DNA of 64,000 bases. Source: Terrabacter sp040702505. Lineage in GTDB: Bacteria; Actinomycetota; Actinomycetes; Actinomycetales; Dermatophilaceae. The notes under the pieces are model-generated. The model did no database searches. It was not told the DNA's origin and saw only the letters and a list, made by a program, of their open reading frames with translations. The stretch lies in assembly GCF_040702505.1 (NCBI RefSeq), contig NZ_JBFBLC010000001.1, forward strand, positions 62,001 to 126,000. The letters run 5' to 3'. This document shows, one piece after another, positions 34,901-41,921 of this stretch. Each line of letters starts with the position of its first letter. Position 1 is the stretch's first letter. Both the position numbers and the translations under genes were made by a program.

Positions 34901-37459
34901 CGCCCGACGCACCTCACGTCGACCATCGGTGGCGTCGACGAGCTCGCGCCCGACAGTGCCCTCGACGCCGCGATCTCCAACGACGTGTGGGCGCGTCCGG
35001 AGGGCCACCAGTCGGTCGTCGACCTCTACCTGCGCTGGGCCGACGAGCCGGAGTCGCCCGACGAGGCCAGCAACCAGCTGGCCGAGCGCCTCCAGCGCCT
35101 GCCCTTCGCCCAGGACGTACGCCGCGTGGCCGTCGCCGTGAGCGCCGGGCACGGGCGTGCCGTCGACTACTTCACCTTCCGTCCCGTCGAGGGCCGGCTC
35201 GTGGAGGACCGCCTCGTCCGCGGCGTGCACCCGATGGTGGGGCGCCGCCTCAACCTGTGGCGCCTCACCGCCTTCGACGTGACACGGCTCGACGCCCCCG
35301 AGGACGTGCTGCTCTACGAGTGCGTCGCCAAGGACAACCCCGACGACCGCCGCCTCGTGGCGCTGGCCCAGGTGCGCCAGATCGTCGTCGTCCGCGACGA
35401 GTCCGGCCAGGTGACCGGGCTGCCGCACGTCGAGCGCGCCATCACCAACTGCCTCGAGGCGATCCGCCGAGTCCGCACGAGCCGCGGCGCCAAGGGTTCG
35501 CGCCTCGACATGAACCACGTGTGGGTGCAGATCTGGCCGACCATCGACGCCGACCCCGGGCAGCTGACGGCGCTGCAGTCGAAGATCGCCCCCGTGACGG
35601 CCGGAGCCGGCATCGAGGAGGTCCTCATCCAGGCGACCGTCGCCGGCGCCCCCGGAGAGGCGCCGCAGCCGATGGCGGGCCGCTTCTACTTCCAGCCCGG
35701 GTCCGGCGTCACCGGCACCCTCGGGGCACCGGCCACCGAGCCGCTCAAGCCGCTCGACGACTACGCCTCCAAGGTGGTCCGCGCCCGCCGCCGCGGCCTC
35801 GTCTACCCCTACGAGCTGCAGTCGATGATCGCCGGTGACGGTGGGACGGTCGTCGAGCACGACCTCGACGACACCGGCGCCCTCGTCCCGGTCGATCGCC
35901 CGGTCGGCCTCAACAAGGCCGGGATCATCGTGGCCGTCGTCAGCTCCCCGACCGTCCGCCACCCCGAGGGTGTGACCCGCGTCGTGCTCTCCGGCGACCC
36001 GCTCCGCTCGCTCGGCTCGGTCGCCGAGGCCGAGTGCGCGCGCATCATCGCCGCCATCGACCTCGCCGAGTCGATGCGGGTCCCGGTCGAGTGGTACTCC
36101 CTCTCCGCCGGCGCCCGCATCTCGATGGACTCCGGCACCGAGAACATGGACTGGGTGGCCCGCGCGCTCAAGCGGATCATCGAGTTCACCCAGGCGGGCG
36201 GCGAGATCAACATCGTCGTCGCCGGCATCAACGTCGGCGCCCAGCCCTACTGGAACGCCGAGGCGACGATGCTCATGCACACCAAGGGCATCCTCGTCAT
36301 GACGCCGGACAGCGCCATGGTCCTCACCGGCAAGCAGTCGCTCGACTTCTCCGGTGGCGTCAGCGCCGAGGACAACTTCGGCATCGGCGGCTACGACCGC
36401 GTCATGGGTCCCAACGGCCAGGCGCAGTACTGGGCCAAGGACCTCGCCGGCGCCCGCGACATCCTCATGGCGCACTACGACCACGCCTACGTCAGCCCGG
36501 GCGAGTCCGGGCCGCGGCGCGTGTCGACGACCGACCCGGTCGACCGCGACGTCACCCCCTACCCGCACGACCTGCCCGAGTCCGGCTTCACGACGGTCGG
36601 CGACATCTTCAGCCCGGCGACCAACCCGGACCGCAAGAAGCCCTTCGACATCCGCACCGTGATGCGCGCGGTCTCCGACCAGGACCACGAGCCGCTCGAG
36701 CGCTGGGCCGGCATGGCCGACGCCGAGACGGCCGTCGTCCAGGACGCGCACCTCGGCGGGATCCCCGTGTGCCTCATCGGGATCGAGTCGAAGTCGGTGC
36801 CGCGCCGGGGCTTCCCGCCCACCGACGGCCCCGACACCTACACGGCCGGCACGCTCTTCCCCCGGTCGAGCAAGAAGGTGGCGCGCGCCATCAACGCCGC
36901 CAGCGGCAACCGACCCGTCGTGGTGCTGGCCAACCTGTCGGGCTTCGACGGCTCACCGGAGTCGATGCGCAGCCTGCAGCTCGAGTACGGCGCCGAGATC
37001 GGCCGGGCCATCGTCAACTTCGACGGCCCGATCGTCTTCACCGTCGTCTCCCGCTACCACGGCGGCGCGTTCGTCGTCTTCTCCAAGACGCTCAACCCGC
37101 GCATGACCGTGCTGGCCATCGAAGGCTCGTTCGCGTCGGTGCTCGGTGGCGCCCCGGCGGCGGCTGTCGTCTTCGCCCGCGACGTCGACGCCCGCACCGC
37201 CTCCGACCCCCGCATCACCGAGCTCGAGGCACGCCTCACCGCAGCCTCCGGTGTCGAGCGCGCCCGCCTCGCAACGGAGCTCGCCGATCTCCGAACGTCG
37301 GTGCGTGCCGAGAAGCTCGGCCAGGTCGCCTCGGAGTTCGACACCGTGCACAGCATCCACCGCGCCGTCTCGGTCGGCTCGGTCGACGCCGTCATCGACC
37401 CGCACGAAATGCGCCCGCGCATCATCGCCGCCCTCGAGGAGGGCCTGACCTCCGACTGA
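31922..37459 (+). CDS. Fused biotin-dependent acyl-CoA carboxylase (BC-BCCP-CT)
   Basis: An 1845-residue multidomain carboxylase that joins all parts of an acetyl/propionyl-CoA carboxylase in one chain. Biotin carboxylase occupies about residues 1-450 (ATP-grasp, GGGGRGIRRV and EVNTRLQVEHP). The biotinyl domain has ESMKMETV (lysine near 625). A central region follows, and the carboxyltransferase halves occupy about 1250-1830 (YPYELQSMI, VDRPVGLNKAG, GGYDRVMGPNGQAQYW). This order is that of eukaryotic acetyl-CoA carboxylase, whereas bacteria usually encode separate subunits. It probably makes malonyl- or methylmalonyl-CoA, or a longer acyl product. ATG follows ACAGGAG. Transcription ends at a GTATGCC/GGCATAC hairpin. 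Confidence 0.9.
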   Translation: MISRIAIVNRGEAAMRLIHAVRDLNAAAGPDGHRIETIALHTEGERRAMFVRESDHAYDLGPASARPYLDYAVLERALLETGADAAWVGWGFVAEHPAFAELCDRIGVTFIGPSAEAMTKLGDKIGSKLIAEEVGVPVAPWSRGGVDTLEDAKAAAARIGYPLMLKATAGGGGRGIRRVDSDADLTDAYERTRDEALRAFGSGVVFLEKLVTGARHIEVQVIADTHGTAWAVGVRDCSVQRRNQKVIEESSSPVLTTEQADEVRASAERLAVAVGYAGAGTVEFLYHPGERFFAFLEVNTRLQVEHPITEAVTDTDLVKLQIYVANGGRLDDLPQGRPTQRGHAVEARLNAEDPDRDFAPSPGRISLLDFPAGPGIRVDTGVGEGDSIPADFDSMIAKIIAYGRDRDEALARLRRAMSETTVVIDGGATNKSFILELLDQPEVIDGSADTGWIDRVRAEGRLVTHRHSGIALVAAGIEAYEDAEAIERVRLLESARGGRPQVQHAVGRAIDLKLRGTAHKVMVLRTASHRYRVSIANGGAEHVVDATLDRIDEYAGRIVVEGRAHRLVTATHGPVHLVEVDGVTHRVTRDEGGVVRSPAPALVVATPLQPGDEVAAGAPVLVLESMKMETVLPAPFNARVRELLVSVGSQVETGAPLVRLEPTGDEAEVAETGGTDIDLDLPDSSAGQASARERVDRGIEDLSASVLGFDVEPNGDSRTLGDYLAAREDLAATGTLPLPEEIALLELVTDVAELSRNRPAAEERHTELRVHSPREHFHSYLQSLDVERAGLPADFRDKLARVLRHYGVPDFERTPDLEEAVFRIFLAQQRSAPEVHLAASILQRWLGEPIPEPPLDVAVREALDRLVVATQLRFPVIGDLARSVRFRWFDQPLVDEERASVLSGVRDKLAVLAAEPDSPDHTARIDELAAIPEQIVRFLAERLHDGGSSALPEHEPMLEVLIKRHYREHELHGLHTFTEGGRPFATAEYTLDDRPTHLTSTIGGVDELAPDSALDAAISNDVWARPEGHQSVVDLYLRWADEPESPDEASNQLAERLQRLPFAQDVRRVAVAVSAGHGRAVDYFTFRPVEGRLVEDRLVRGVHPMVGRRLNLWRLTAFDVTRLDAPEDVLLYECVAKDNPDDRRLVALAQVRQIVVVRDESGQVTGLPHVERAITNCLEAIRRVRTSRGAKGSRLDMNHVWVQIWPTIDADPGQLTALQSKIAPVTAGAGIEEVLIQATVAGAPGEAPQPMAGRFYFQPGSGVTGTLGAPATEPLKPLDDYASKVVRARRRGLVYPYELQSMIAGDGGTVVEHDLDDTGALVPVDRPVGLNKAGIIVAVVSSPTVRHPEGVTRVVLSGDPLRSLGSVAEAECARIIAAIDLAESMRVPVEWYSLSAGARISMDSGTENMDWVARALKRIIEFTQAGGEINIVVAGINVGAQPYWNAEATMLMHTKGILVMTPDSAMVLTGKQSLDFSGGVSAEDNFGIGGYDRVMGPNGQAQYWAKDLAGARDILMAHYDHAYVSPGESGPRRVSTTDPVDRDVTPYPHDLPESGFTTVGDIFSPATNPDRKKPFDIRTVMRAVSDQDHEPLERWAGMADAETAVVQDAHLGGIPVCLIGIESKSVPRRGFPPTDGPDTYTAGTLFPRSSKKVARAINAASGNRPVVVLANLSGFDGSPESMRSLQLEYGAEIGRAIVNFDGPIVFTVVSRYHGGAFVVFSKTLNPRMTVLAIEGSFASVLGGAPAAAVVFARDVDARTASDPRITELEARLTAASGVERARLATELADLRTSVRAEKLGQVASEFDTVHSIHRAVSVGSVDAVIDPHEMRPRIIAALEEGLTSD

Positions 37460-37471
37460 GCCCACACGAGA

Positions 37472-37509
37472 GGGCGTATGCCGCCGGGCCGGGCCCGCGG
37501 CATACGCCC
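37472..37509. terminator. Terminator hairpin with inverted GTATGCC/GGCATAC pair
   Basis: GGGCGTATGCCGC (37472-37484) pairs with GCGGCATACGCCC (37497-37509), a 13-bp perfect stem 12 bases after the carboxylase stop. It also lies beyond the end of the convergent gene at 37549, so it may serve both. It is one of three hairpins in this window built from the repeated heptamer. Confidence 0.75.
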
Positions 37510-37512
37510 CCT

Positions 37513-37551
37513 GGGTGGTGGATATGGGTGGTGGATCAGGGTGGTGGCTCA
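37513..37551 (+). repeat. Three tandem 13-bp repeats
   Basis: GGGTGGTGGATAT, GGGTGGTGGATCA and GGGTGGTGGCTCA in direct tandem between the hairpin and the stop of the minus-strand gene at 37549, the last unit overlapping that stop. Probably slippage-prone; function not apparent. Confidence 0.7.
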
Positions 37552-38490
37552 GGGGATGGTCGTCGGGCTCGGGAAGCTCGGGGTGGCCCCGGGCGGAACC
37601 GGGGTTCCGGTCCGGCTGTGCGGGGTGGCACCGGTCCGGGCCGTGCCTGGCGTCGGTGACGAGTCCTCGGTGCCCGCGCCGTCCGGCTGCCCGCTCTCGG
37701 TCTCACGTGGCTCCGCACTCGAGTCGCCACCCCGCGTGCCCGTCGGCTCCCCGGCCTTGGAGTTCCCCGGCTTGCCCGGCTTGGCCGACTTGTCGGTCCG
37801 CTTGCCGGTGCCCTTGCCGGAGGGCTTGCCGACGCCGTGCCGGCCCTTGTCGCCGGACGCTCCCGGTGTGGCGACGTCGGCGCAGAAGGCCGCGAGCCGG
37901 TCGGCGCCGCCGGCTGCCTTGACGAGGTTCTGGTAGGCGACCGAGTGCTCGGCCCCGGCCGACTGGTTGCCGTGCTTCGTCCTGGCCTTCCAGGCCGTGC
38001 ACAGCCCGTGCTTCGCCGGCCCGTTCGCATCGGGGCCCTGCGCCGTCGCCGACGGGTGTGGCGTGGTGCCGGGGGTGGTCGCGCCGACCGCCGCCGGGCG
38101 CGCCTGCCCCGGGCCGGGGATGCCGTGGGCCGCCGGCGGGCTGCCCGCCACGTGGGTCGACACGAGCACCACCGTGGTGACTCCGGCGAGCCCGGCCGCC
38201 ACTCCACCGAGGGTGGCGCCCAGCTTGGCGCCCAGGGCTGTCGCGATCATCGTCCGCCTCCTCGCTGCCGTCCGCCGCTCGACGACGTGGGCGCGGAACG
38301 CGGCGAGAGGGGGTCCCGCCCCGTCGAGCTCCCGCCGAGTCGGTGCGGCCCGTAGCGCCGCGACCACCGGGGCGAGGGAGGGGTCGCGCATCGGGTCGCT
38401 CCCCGGCTCGCCCCGGTGGGTGCGACGAGTGGACCCGAGGGCGGCGTGACCGCGTCCTCGGCTGCTCTCGTCCCGCCGGTTCGTTCCCAT
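37549..38490 (-). CDS. Putative sigma-factor partner, membrane protein (paralogue B)
   Basis: A 313-residue protein with a cytoplasmic N-terminal part (LAPVVAALRAAPTRRELDG, about residues 39-57), one membrane helix (LGAKLGATLGGVAAGLAG, about 85-110) and an exported C-terminal part. The latter includes GLCTAWK (about 161-167) and LVKAAGGADRLAAFCAD. A low-complexity Lys/Gly/Ser/Pro tail follows. It is a clear paralogue of the gene at 38627, which directly follows an ECF sigma factor. The topology resembles an anti-sigma factor, though no zinc-binding ASD motif is visible. The start region keeps the spacing of the upstream copy, which supports tandem duplication. Function inferred from context only. 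Confidence 0.72.
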   Translation of the reverse strand: MGTNRRDESSRGRGHAALGSTRRTHRGEPGSDPMRDPSLAPVVAALRAAPTRRELDGAGPPLAAFRAHVVERRTAARRRTMIATALGAKLGATLGGVAAGLAGVTTVVLVSTHVAGSPPAAHGIPGPGQARPAAVGATTPGTTPHPSATAQGPDANGPAKHGLCTAWKARTKHGNQSAGAEHSVAYQNLVKAAGGADRLAAFCADVATPGASGDKGRHGVGKPSGKGTGKRTDKSAKPGKPGNSKAGEPTGTRGGDSSAEPRETESGQPDGAGTEDSSPTPGTARTGATPHSRTGTPVPPGATPSFPSPTTIP

Positions 38491-38544
38491 GTCATCCCCG
38501 AAGCGCTGCAGCTCCGGCAGGCGTTACACCGCCGGCGACGAAGC

Positions 38545-38581
38545 GGGCGTATGCCGCCGGCGGACCCGGCGGCATACGCCC
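38545..38581. terminator. Hairpin with inverted GTATGCC/GGCATAC pair between paralogues
   Basis: GGGCGTATGCCGCCGG (38545-38560) pairs perfectly with CCGGCGGCATACGCCC (38566-38581), 16 bp with a five-base loop. It separates the two sigma-partner paralogues (both minus strand) and probably attenuates or ends the transcript between them. Confidence 0.75.
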
Positions 38582-38626
38582 TCGTTCGCTGCCCTTCGTC
38601 GGCAGACGTCCGGGCACCCGGTGGGG

Positions 38627-39568
38627 TCAGTGACGACCGGTGCCGTGCGAGCCGCCGTGCGAGCCGCCGTGCGAGCCGTGCGAACCCCCGTGCGAGTCGT
38701 GCGACCCGCCGTGCGACGTGCCGTGCGACGTGTGGGTGGGCACGGCCGTGGGCCTGCCCGCCGGGGCGGTCTGCGGCCGCCCGGTCTGTGCGGTCGACGG
38801 CTTGTGACCGGCCGAGGAGGGCTTGCCGGTCGCGTGGTGGGCGGAGCCGCCCGGAGCCGGCACCGTCGCGCAGTACGCCGCGACCTTGTCGGCCCCTCCC
38901 GCGGCCTTGGCGAGGTTGGTGAAGGCGATGGAGTCCAAGGCCTTGCCGTGTCCGGTGCCGTGGCTCGTCAGGTGCTTCCATGCGGTGCAGAGGCCGTGGG
39001 CGGCGGGACCGGTCGCATCGGGACCGACGGCGGTCGCGGTCGCGTCAGGGGTCTCGGGCGCACCAGGAGTGTCGGTGGCGTCGGGGGTCTCGGTCTCGGT
39101 GGCCGTCTCGGTGGCGTCCGGAGTCTCGGAGGCGTCGGGGGTCTCCGTCTCGGTGGCCGTCTCGGTCGGGTCCGCGGTCTCGGTCTCGGTCTCGGTCGGG
39201 TCCGCGGTCTCCGTCTCGGTCGGGTCTGCTGCGTCACGGCTGGCCGACGTGGTCGGGATCGCGGTGGCGTGCGTGCTCGACAGCGGGACGTCCGTTGCTT
39301 CGTAGACGACCGTGGCGGTGCCGCCGAGTCCTACGGCGATGCCGGCGATGGTGGCGCCGAGCTTGGCGCCTGCGAGGGTCATGATCATGGATGGTCTCCG
39401 TCGGGGTGCTGATGATGGATCGGACGTGACCTGAGCCGTGCGCAGGGCCACCAACGTCGGCGCGATCCCGTCCAGCTCCGAAGCGGTCGGCGGCGCTGTC
39501 AGCGCCGTCAGGAGCGGGGCGATCTCGGCCTGGTCGGCCGGCGACGGCTCTGCCGGTTGTCTGCTCAT
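38627..39568 (-). CDS. Putative anti-sigma-like membrane protein (paralogue A)
   Basis: A 313-residue protein coupled to the ECF sigma gene: its ATG overlaps the sigma stop (ATGA). Layout as in paralogue B: N-terminal cytoplasmic block (IAPLLTALTAPPTASELDG), one membrane helix (about residues 62-88), then an exposed Thr/Glu/Pro/Asp linker with simple repeats such as TETETADP (about 110-180). The conserved GLCTAWK and LAKAAGGADKVAAYCA follow, and the tail repeats Ser-His-Gly. It is likely a membrane-bound regulator of the sigma factor; the repeat linker may span or sense the cell wall. No known anti-sigma domain is recognised. Confidence 0.75.
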   Translation of the reverse strand: MSRQPAEPSPADQAEIAPLLTALTAPPTASELDGIAPTLVALRTAQVTSDPSSAPRRRPSMIMTLAGAKLGATIAGIAVGLGGTATVVYEATDVPLSSTHATAIPTTSASRDAADPTETETADPTETETETADPTETATETETPDASETPDATETATETETPDATDTPGAPETPDATATAVGPDATGPAAHGLCTAWKHLTSHGTGHGKALDSIAFTNLAKAAGGADKVAAYCATVPAPGGSAHHATGKPSSAGHKPSTAQTGRPQTAPAGRPTAVPTHTSHGTSHGGSHDSHGGSHGSHGGSHGGSHGTGRH

Positions 39569-40143
39569 GTCACCTCCCTAAGCGTCCGAAATGTCCGTTG
39601 CGTTACACCCGTCCCACCGACCATTGCCGCCAGCGTCTTGAGGCCGCGATGGCCGGCGACGCGGACCGCACCCGGAGAGCGCCCGACCAGGCCGGCCACC
39701 TCCTCGACGGAGAGCTCCGCGACCACGCGAAGCAGCACCACCTCGGCCTGCAGTGGCGGCAGGCGCCGCACCAGCGCGATCGCCTCGGCCGTGGTGAGCA
39801 GCTGCTCGACCTCCTCGGCACAGTCGGGCACCACCGGGGCGACCCAGGTCGTGCCGCGCCGGGCGAAACGCGACTCGCGCGCGCGCTTGCGCGCCGCGTC
39901 GATGGCACGACGACGGGCGGTGGTGAAGACCCATGCCCGCCAGGCCATCTCGTCGCCCGTGAACGTGCGAAGCCCTTTGACGACGACCAGCCACGTCTCG
40001 GCGGCCACCTCCTCAGGCGCCTGCTCTCCCAGGGCGAGGTAGCGCAACAGCGCCGGGTTGAGGTCGCGCCACAGGCGCGCGAACGCCGCCTCGTTGCCGT
40101 CGCGCGCGTCGGCCAGGAGCGTCTCGAACTCCTGGCCGATCAC
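39565..40143 (-). CDS. ECF-type RNA polymerase sigma factor
   Basis: A 192-residue sigma-70-family extracytoplasmic-function sigma factor. Region 2 spans about residues 12-85 (FARLWRDLNPALLRYL, AWVFTTARRRAIDAARKRAR). Region 4 spans about 118-175 (LPPLQAEVVLLRVVAELSV, VAGLVGRSPGAVRVAGHRGL). It directs transcription of a small regulon, probably including its own operon. The GTG start has CACACT six bases upstream, so the transcript may be leaderless. It overlaps the downstream anti-sigma-like gene by four bases; a diverged tail-like sequence of this gene reappears before paralogue B. Confidence 0.92.
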   Translation of the reverse strand: MIGQEFETLLADARDGNEAAFARLWRDLNPALLRYLALGEQAPEEVAAETWLVVVKGLRTFTGDEMAWRAWVFTTARRRAIDAARKRARESRFARRGTTWVAPVVPDCAEEVEQLLTTAEAIALVRRLPPLQAEVVLLRVVAELSVEEVAGLVGRSPGAVRVAGHRGLKTLAAMVGGTGVTQRTFRTLREVT

Positions 40144-40194
40144 GGCTCCAGTGTGGGCTCGGGATCGGCGTCGTGTCCGGGTTTCGGCCGGATG

Positions 40195-40533
40195 TCAGGT
40201 TGGTCGGGAGGATGCCCCCGAGGTCGGCGCCTCGGGAACGGGCGCCGGGACCCGTAGGGAGGCGGCTCCGCCGAGGTCGAGCCAGATCTCGTCGCGGGTC
40301 CGGACCACTCGGAGCAGCACGTCGTCGCAGCCGGGGCAGCGTCCGACGAGGCCCGGTTGCGGACCGTAGACCCGGAGCCGGGCCACCTCGTTGGCGGCCC
40401 CGCAACCGCGGCAGCGCACGACGGCCGTCATGAGGTCGAGGGCAAAGAGCTCCGAGAGCGGGCCGGCCATCAGGTTGCCGTCCCAGTCGGCCGGCCGGCC
40501 AGAGCCCGTCGGGACCTGCGGCTGATGAGTCAT
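40195..40533 (-). CDS. DUF6510 family zinc-ribbon protein
   Basis: A 112-residue protein matching DUF6510. It contains DGNLMAGPLSELFALDLM (about residues 19-36), a first CxxC (RCRGCG), VYGPQPGLVGRCPGCDDVLLR (second CxxC, split from GRCPGC onward) and WLDLGG. The four cysteines likely bind zinc. ATG is preceded by GAGGAGG. It lies 10 bases after the ferredoxin-reductase gene and, with the YedY-like gene, forms a three-gene unit that recurs in actinobacteria (from general knowledge). Probably an accessory of the redox pair. Confidence 0.85.
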   Translation of the reverse strand: MTHQPQVPTGSGRPADWDGNLMAGPLSELFALDLMTAVVRCRGCGAANEVARLRVYGPQPGLVGRCPGCDDVLLRVVRTRDEIWLDLGGAASLRVPAPVPEAPTSGASSRPT

Positions 40534-40543
40534 GGCTGCCTCC

Positions 40544-41326
40544 TCACGGGCCGCTGGGCCCGAATCTCTCCGTGCGGATGCGGTCGGGTGCGTGGCCCAG
40601 GTCGACGAGCAGGTTCGCGGCGGCTTCGACGAAGCCGGTCGGTCCGCAGACGTAGCAGGTGGGCTCCTCGACGAGCGGCACCGGGGACCTGTCGGCGCCC
40701 TCCCCGGACGGCGCGCCCAGGTCCTCGGCGCCCAGCCGGCCGGCCGGGCGATCCTCACCCTCGGGGGCCTTGCGGGTGTGCACGAGCCGCACGTCGATCC
40801 CGGGCACAGCGGCGAGCGCCGTGAGCCGCTCACGGTAGAGCACGTCCTCGGCGCTCCGGACCGAGTAGACGAGCCGGAAGGGCGGGCCACCGACCGCCGC
40901 CCGGGCGCGCAGCATCGCCATCAGCGGGACGACCCCGGAGCCCCCGGCGACCAGGAGCACCGGCTCGGGTTGCGCCGGCCGCCAGACGAACCAGCCGCCC
41001 ACCGGGCCGCGCAGCCGGACGGTGTCCCCGACCGCGAGGCCGTCGGCGAGGAAGGGCGAGACCTCCCCGTCGGGCACGCGCTGGACGGTCAGCTCGATCC
41101 GGTCGCCGTCCTGCGGTGCGGCGAGGGAGTAGCTGCGGGTCGCGGTGTAGCCGTCCGCGGCAGTGAGCCGGACGTCCACGTGCTGTCCCGGGAGGTGGCC
41201 GGGCCAGCCGTCGACCCCGAGGACGAGGGTCACGGCCGACAGACTCTCAGGGCGGCGGGCGACGAGCGTGGCCTCGCGCCAGGCGCGCCGGGCGCTCAGT
41301 CCCCCTGGTACCGCTGCTCGCGCCAT
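40544..41326 (-). CDS. Ferredoxin-reductase-type FAD/NAD(P) oxidoreductase
   Basis: A 260-residue flavin oxidoreductase. It has an FAD-binding barrel (RSYSLAAPQDGDRIELTVQ split after AAP, about residues 67-85) followed by an NAD(P) domain (VLLVAGGSGVVPLMAMLR, about 118-135) and the terminal CYVCGPTGFVEAAANLL. It would transfer electrons between NAD(P)H and a partner, most likely the adjacent molybdopterin protein. No iron-sulfur domain is attached. ATG 41326 overlaps the upstream gene by 31 bases; the start is somewhat uncertain since its ribosome site is weak. Confidence 0.87.
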   Translation of the reverse strand: MARAAVPGGLSARRAWREATLVARRPESLSAVTLVLGVDGWPGHLPGQHVDVRLTAADGYTATRSYSLAAPQDGDRIELTVQRVPDGEVSPFLADGLAVGDTVRLRGPVGGWFVWRPAQPEPVLLVAGGSGVVPLMAMLRARAAVGGPPFRLVYSVRSAEDVLYRERLTALAAVPGIDVRLVHTRKAPEGEDRPAGRLGAEDLGAPSGEGADRSPVPLVEEPTCYVCGPTGFVEAAANLLVDLGHAPDRIRTERFGPSGP

Positions 41327-41895
41327 GGGTCGCCGTAGTCGTGGTAGCCGAGCGCCTCCCAGAAGCCGGGCGAGTCCTCGAGCATGAGCTCGATGCCGCG
41401 GACCCATTTCGCGGACTTCCAGAAGTAGAGGTGGGGGACGAGTAGCCTTGCGGGCCCCCCGTGCTCGGCGGGAAGGTCGTCGCCGTCGTAGCCGAAGGCC
41501 ACCCACGCCTGCCCGTCGAGCAGGTCCTGGAGCGGCAGGTTGGTCGTGTAGCCGCCGTAGCTGTGCACCATCGCGAAGTCGGCGCCCGTCTCGACGTCGG
41601 CAAGGAGGGTGTCGAGGGAAACCCCGCGCCACTCGGTGTCGAGCTTGGACCAGCTCGTCACGCAGTGGATGTCGGTGGTCACCGACTCGGCAGGCAGCGC
41701 CATGAGCTCCTCCCACGACCAGGTGTGGCGGGTGCCGTCCTCGGTGGCGACCCACAGCTCGTACTCGTCGTGGTCGATGAGCGGGGTCGGCCCTGCCGAC
41801 AGGACCGGGAAGTCACCGGTGAGGTACTGCCCGGGCGGCAGCCGCTCGTCACTGCTCCTGCGCCGGCCCTCGAAACCTCGCGTGACGAAGTCCAT
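41296..41895 (-). CDS. Sulfite-oxidase-like (YedY-type) molybdopterin protein
   Basis: A 199-residue molybdopterin-dependent oxidoreductase of the sulfite oxidase catalytic fold. The molybdenum-ligand cysteine is in DIHCVTSWSK (about residues 76-85), and other conserved parts are FAMVHSYGGYTTNLPLQDLL split near GGY, FGYDGDDLPAEHGGPARLLVP and LYFWKSAKWVRGIEL. There is no signal peptide, so it is cytoplasmic, unlike E. coli YedY (MsrP). It overlaps the reductase gene, its probable electron partner. A TACAGT box lies eight bases before the ATG. Confidence 0.9.
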   Translation of the reverse strand: MDFVTRGFEGRRRSSDERLPPGQYLTGDFPVLSAGPTPLIDHDEYELWVATEDGTRHTWSWEELMALPAESVTTDIHCVTSWSKLDTEWRGVSLDTLLADVETGADFAMVHSYGGYTTNLPLQDLLDGQAWVAFGYDGDDLPAEHGGPARLLVPHLYFWKSAKWVRGIELMLEDSPGFWEALGYHDYGDPWREQRYQGD

Positions 41896-41921
41896 GACGA
41901 GTCACTGTACGGCTCCCGCGC

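Noticed and set aside
31853..36751. Minus-strand open frame of 1632 codons opposite the fused carboxylase
   Set aside because: It is the antisense shadow of a real gene in a 70% GC sequence; it is Asp/Val/Gly/Arg-rich and shows no known family, while the plus strand has clear domain motifs.
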